A DNA stretch of 64,000 nt from Lingula anatina (Eukaryota > Brachiopoda > Lingulata > Lingulida > Lingulidae): assembly GCF_001039355.2 (NCBI RefSeq), contig NW_019774347.1:254108-318107 (forward strand), read 5' to 3'. Under the pieces are notes generated by a model, which was not told the origin of the DNA, searched no databases, and saw only the letters and a program-made list of their open reading frames with translations. The translations under genes were made by a program, and so were the position numbers. Of this stretch, positions 61,001-64,000 are shown one piece after another (position 1 is the stretch's first letter; every line of letters begins with the position of its first letter).

Positions 61001-64000
61001 AAATGAGTTTTTTTAGTGTTATAGGACTTTCAAATTCAATCTGATCTGTAAAAAATGTCAATGTTTTTGAAGTTGATGGTTTTCTGTAGTACCTAAATTT
61101 TAAATCGTTGTAAAATGACCAATACTTTCTAAATAACCCCTCCGGATAATTACAAGACTCGCCTTACCTGTCACCCCTTTTATGTAATGGACTCGCCCCA
61201 CCTGTCACCCCTCCAATGCAATGGACTCGCCCCACCTGTCACCCCTCCAATGCAATGGACTCGCCCCACCTGTCACCCCTGTAATGCAATGGACTCGTCC
61301 CACCTGTCACCCCACTAATGGAATGGACTTGCCCTACTTGTCACCCCTCTAATGGAATGGACTCGCCCCACATAACTCCCCTTTATTTGGAGTCGCCCAA
61401 CCTGTCGCCCCTTTGATGCAATGGACTCGCCCCAATTTGTCTATCAAATGACCGTGGTGTACTATTCAACCTTATTTGCTTCGGCCAAGTCTTCACTGCT
61501 AAACCTTTTAACTACTCCTGTGTTAGCCGACCTTGTAAGCAAATCATTAGAATGAATTTTCTAAAATGAAGTTTAAACAATCCATTTATTCATCAAAAAC
61601 GCCAATCAACCATCAGGATTACTTGAAAACACCTTTTTAATAATTTTGATAAACGTTATTACATAATTGAAGTCTATTTTTGTAGGTTTTTTTTAAATGC
61701 TTTTCATCATGTCGATCGGAAATTTCGGGTAGGCACCGACTGCCCGAGGGTTCTCAAATCTTCATCGCTCTAGTCGCCGACTAACCCCAACCCCAATTTG
61801 TAATCAGCCGATAGGTGTAGCTAAGACAGCGTATGACGCAGGCTTGATGCCCAACGTTATACCGAGAGCGCTATATTGGTAAATATAACCAACACATATC
61901 TTTTTATTTTTATAACATTGTTAGAACGTTTTAATACTAGATGTATTGATTTAAGTTGTGTAGTGATGCAAAGTATGAAATCCTTTGTTCATGTGTTTTC
62001 GACAATATTAACAAAAATGCATCATTTGTAAATTTCACCAAAATTTATATACGTTAATTGAACTTGCTGGCATCGTTCCTCGGATCAATGATGATGACAG
62101 TGGCGGTGTACAACGTAAGAATGGCGTTCTCTTAACACTTAATTGTTGATGGTCTAACCAATATATAACCCTGTTATCAAATCGTTTTGTGTAAGCTGGG
62201 TATACGTCACCTTCATTATTATTCATTATTATTCATTAAGAAAAGGGGGGGGGGGTAAGGTCGGGGGTAAGGTCGGCTTCGCATCCGCGCCCCCCCCCCC
62301 CTCTTTAATTAATCCTGTATCCGCCCCTGCATATGTGTGTGTTTGTGTGTGTGTGTGTGTGTGTTTAAGTGAAGGAGAGAGAGCAAGGACTCTCTTATAA
62401 GTTTATTTACATGAAAACCTTTTTTTAGTGAGTAGTGGCCCAAACTAATCTTGCTGACAGGTCATTTTACAATCAAATACATACAGGATATCATTAAATG
62501 CAAAGAATTTTGAGTCTACACTCATTTTTTTCCACTTTTCCAGAAGGCCAAAATTATTCATTTTGCGGCACTGACAATAACTATGTTAATAACGTCATGG
62601 ATCAGACGGGTTACATCATATCAAGACGCTCGGGGCAAATTTACTACGGGAACAACATAATGTGCACGTGGTTCTTGGACGCTGGTGCTGGGAACTCTCT
62701 TCACTTCACCATTGAGAGTTCGTCTTTAGAACCAACCAGTGGAGTGTGTGACCATCACGATTACATGGTATTTTATTACGGTAAGATGGCGTTATACGCT
62801 AGACGTAGGGTAGACATTATTTCTTCTGATTTCATCTTTTTTTTTTTTTTTGCTTGTGGTTGTTTTTCCATTGGTATGAAAGATTGATTCCATCCAAATT
62901 CTTCAAATAACAGTTTCCGCGGGAAACAACTTCAGTTATACGAGATTTTTTAAAAGTGATAACAACTGTTCCTATGAGATTCATATTTCACAATAAATGC
63001 ATTGAAAACAACTTACAGAATTATAATAAAGTCCATTTTATTACCACCGAAACAGCGGTTATCGCAATTATTCTTGAATCTATGTTTGACAGCTTTCCAC
63101 GTGGACCTTCATAGATGACTTTACCTCTAAAGAGATTATTACAAAAAAACTAATAATAAACATAAAAAAGATGGACAGCTTTGAATGTGGGAATGGATTC
63201 ATTAACCATTTTTCCCAAACAAAAAATTGTTGTCCCTTGTAAATTAAGAAAGACAAACTGTCCCAAACACGTATATACACGGTTGTAAAGTTACCAAAGT
63301 CATAAAGCTCAAAGCAATGAGCTACAGATATATTATACAACCATTGCCTATTGCCCAAAGTTTAGAATCATAAACTTCTATTTGATTATATAAATATATT
63401 TATATATGTTTACTTTATTATCTTATATATTTAATTTATTATCTGATATATTTCATTTCCCAGGGAGTACAAACAGTTCCAGGTTGAGAAATGTCACGTG
63501 GTGTGGATCCGATTACCCACGTACCATTACCACCTCAGGTCGCTATGCATACATCAGGTTTAAGTCCAACAGTGCCGATTCTCGTTACTCTGGCATTCGC
63601 TTGAAGTACGAGACTTTCAGTAAGTATTGCAGGAGTTTTATTAATATTTATTTGTGTATATGTGCCATTTAATTGATCGTAAATTGCGGGTCCAGAATAT
63701 TCAAGAAGTCGTCCTGCTTGTACAATACACATTGCGAAGTTGAGCAGAATATAAAACATGTGAGTGAGCGCGGGCGTGTGTGGCACATTGCTCACGTGTG
63801 GGTTTCCATCATTGTCAGAGTGCTTATTACTTTTCTTTCTTTAAAAGTTAAAGCTTTAATGCATTCTGTAGATCATAAATAAAGCCATAGCATCATGAAT
63901 TATAAAATTAAGAAATTCCTAACGATCACATACTTGTCTCAGATAACACCTTCTGTCCGCCGGGGTGGGCCACGTACAACGGCTCCTACTGCATACAGGT
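58044..64000 (+). CDS. Paralogous CUB and C-type-lectin-like receptor (3' part beyond window)
   Basis: Exons: 58044-58143, 62544-62780, 63464-63619, and 63943 to the window end. Exon 2 is 237 bases, the same as in the upstream gene, and every intron seen is phase 1, so the pair arose by tandem duplication. Exon 1 gives a signal peptide ending IICLVKLA. Exons 2-3 encode a CUB domain (YSFC, MCTWFLDAG, VCDHHDYM, TWCGSDY, GIRLKYETF). Exon 4 opens a lectin-like domain with FCPPGWATYNGSYC, parallel to LCPPGWREYRNHCY upstream. The second Met (58062) aligns with the preferred Met of the first gene and may be the true start. The extracellular parts differ clearly in sequence, which suggests divergent ligands. 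Transmembrane segment and tail lie outside the window. Intron 1 is about 4.4 kb and full of repeats. Confidence 0.88.
58562..58618. repeat. (GT)n microsatellite
   Basis: GT units with a few AT and GC interruptions, in intron 1 of the second receptor gene. Confidence 0.9.
58667..58822. mobile_element. TIR element, CAGGTGTAAC type
   Basis: CAGGTGTAACGGGATTGGAAG is mirrored by the end ATTCCTGTTACACCTG; length 156 bases. Target duplication is not clear. A related copy lies at 57395. Confidence 0.65.
58917..58985. mobile_element. Minimal CAGGGGCGG-type MITE
   Basis: Sixty-nine bases from CAGGGGCGGATTCAGA to ATCCGCCCCTG, flanked by perfect TGAAGG repeats (58911-58916, 58986-58991). It is an internally deleted relative of the element at 21542. 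Confidence 0.8.
60116..60162 (+). CDS. Possible alternative terminal exon giving a short secreted peptide
   Basis: A strong acceptor (tttttttcttttcag) precedes 47 bases that join in phase with exon 1 of the second receptor gene (phase 1) and read GAQRDSAQHLSESNL then stop. AATAAA follows at 60223-60228. The joined product would be a signal peptide plus about 15 residues. Acceptor, phase, stop and polyadenylation signal agree, but expression is unproven, and a random acceptor near a chance AATAAA is possible. Confidence 0.35.
60205..60475 (+). repeat. Short direct duplication, copy 1
   Basis: The segment from 'ctattatatggaaactcaat' to 'aaataacccctcc' recurs at 60902-61142 with about one difference per ten bases. 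It lies 5' of the N at 60901. Confidence 0.8.
60901..60901. other. Single-N contig join
   Basis: The sequence before it ends 'actcgccccacccgtcaccc' and the sequence after the second copy resumes with the same unit, so the contigs overlap. Confidence 0.7.
60902..61142 (+). repeat. Short direct duplication, copy 2
   Basis: Counterpart of 60205-60475. It runs directly into the 34-base minisatellite, whereas copy 1 is separated from its single unit by about 400 bases. Confidence 0.8.
61147..61440. repeat. 34-base minisatellite
   Basis: About eight tandem units centred on ACTCGCCCCACCTGTCACCC, with starts at 61157, 61191, 61225, 61259, 61293, 61327, 61361 and, after a 30-base unit, 61391 and 61425. 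One partial unit also lies just before the N at about 60881. Non-coding. Confidence 0.92.
61445..62540. other. Remainder of intron 1, no exon seen
   Basis: Contains G and C runs at 62245-62301, a fragment of the CAGGGGCGG-type element end (TATCCGCCCCTG, about 62318-62329) and a GT microsatellite at about 62336-62364. Confidence 0.5.
62954..63243. mobile_element. TTAA-flanked MITE (family A), intron 2 of the second receptor gene
   Basis: It starts AAGTGATAACAACTGTTCC. Its inner 'ttcacaataaatgcattg' and 'taccaccgaaac' match the other copies. It ends CCCTTGTAAA before TTAA at 63244. It is more diverged than the copies at 25754 and 52483. Confidence 0.65.

Noticed and set aside
1-64000. CRISPR array, bacterial operon or prophage signals
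   Set aside because: Intron-containing genes, a eukaryotic tRNA intron and TIR elements show nuclear animal DNA. No regularly spaced repeat array of CRISPR type exists; the only regular array is the 34-base minisatellite.

Overview
The window is nuclear DNA of an animal. It is AT-rich, its genes have introns with GT-AG junctions and extracellular-type domains, and it holds an intron-containing tRNA, a snoRNP gene and many short terminal-inverted-repeat (TIR) elements. No single feature fixes the species. A highly heterozygous marine invertebrate (for example an echinoderm, hemichordate or amphioxus relative) is my best guess and is inference only. Coordinates of multi-exon genes were built by hand from splice motifs and reading-phase agreement.

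Layout. 1-9.5 kb: no recognised gene; a 2.4 kb segment is present twice in direct order around a single N (4753). 9.5-24.7 kb: a minus-strand gene of unknown identity is suggested by a first coding exon at 24.65 kb, a Tyr/Ser/Pro-rich exon at 14.2 kb and two phase-matched 3' exons at 9.6-9.9 kb; the stretches between are intron-like, with microsatellites, a nuclear-receptor half-site cluster, two RFX-type X-boxes and TIR elements. 24.8-25.6 kb: a divergent promoter region (CRE/E-box/ETS). 26.4-30.4 kb: a nine-exon plus-strand gene for a 366-residue RNA-binding protein ordered RRM, RanBP2-type zinc finger, RRM, SAM.

31-52.7 kb: two haplotypes of one locus appear to be placed one after the other. 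Haplotype 1 is 31.07-37.83 kb plus a contig at 37.83-41.98 kb that lies in the wrong orientation; haplotype 2 is 41.98-52.7 kb. Each carries NOP10 (minus strand), an intron-containing tRNA-Lys(UUU), and the 5' part of a CUB/C-type-lectin-like membrane receptor gene. Single Ns mark the joins (37831, 41976).

49.4-55.25 kb: the complete receptor gene of haplotype 2: signal peptide, CUB, C-type lectin-like domain, one transmembrane helix, and a cytoplasmic tail with overlapping PSAP/PPMY and a PPSY motif. 56.8-64 kb: a tandem paralogue with the same intron phases, cut off by the window end, with its own TATA promoter and a possible short alternative 3' exon. A fourth N (60901) again sits between duplicated segments.

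How the parts relate: NOP10 (H/ACA snoRNP), tRNA-Lys and the RRM/ZnF/RRM/SAM gene are intracellular RNA-related genes that may be neighbours only by chance. The CUB/lectin pair is a small tandem family of cell-surface, probably recognition or endocytic, receptors. Insertion polymorphisms between the two haplotypes show that several TIR families moved recently.
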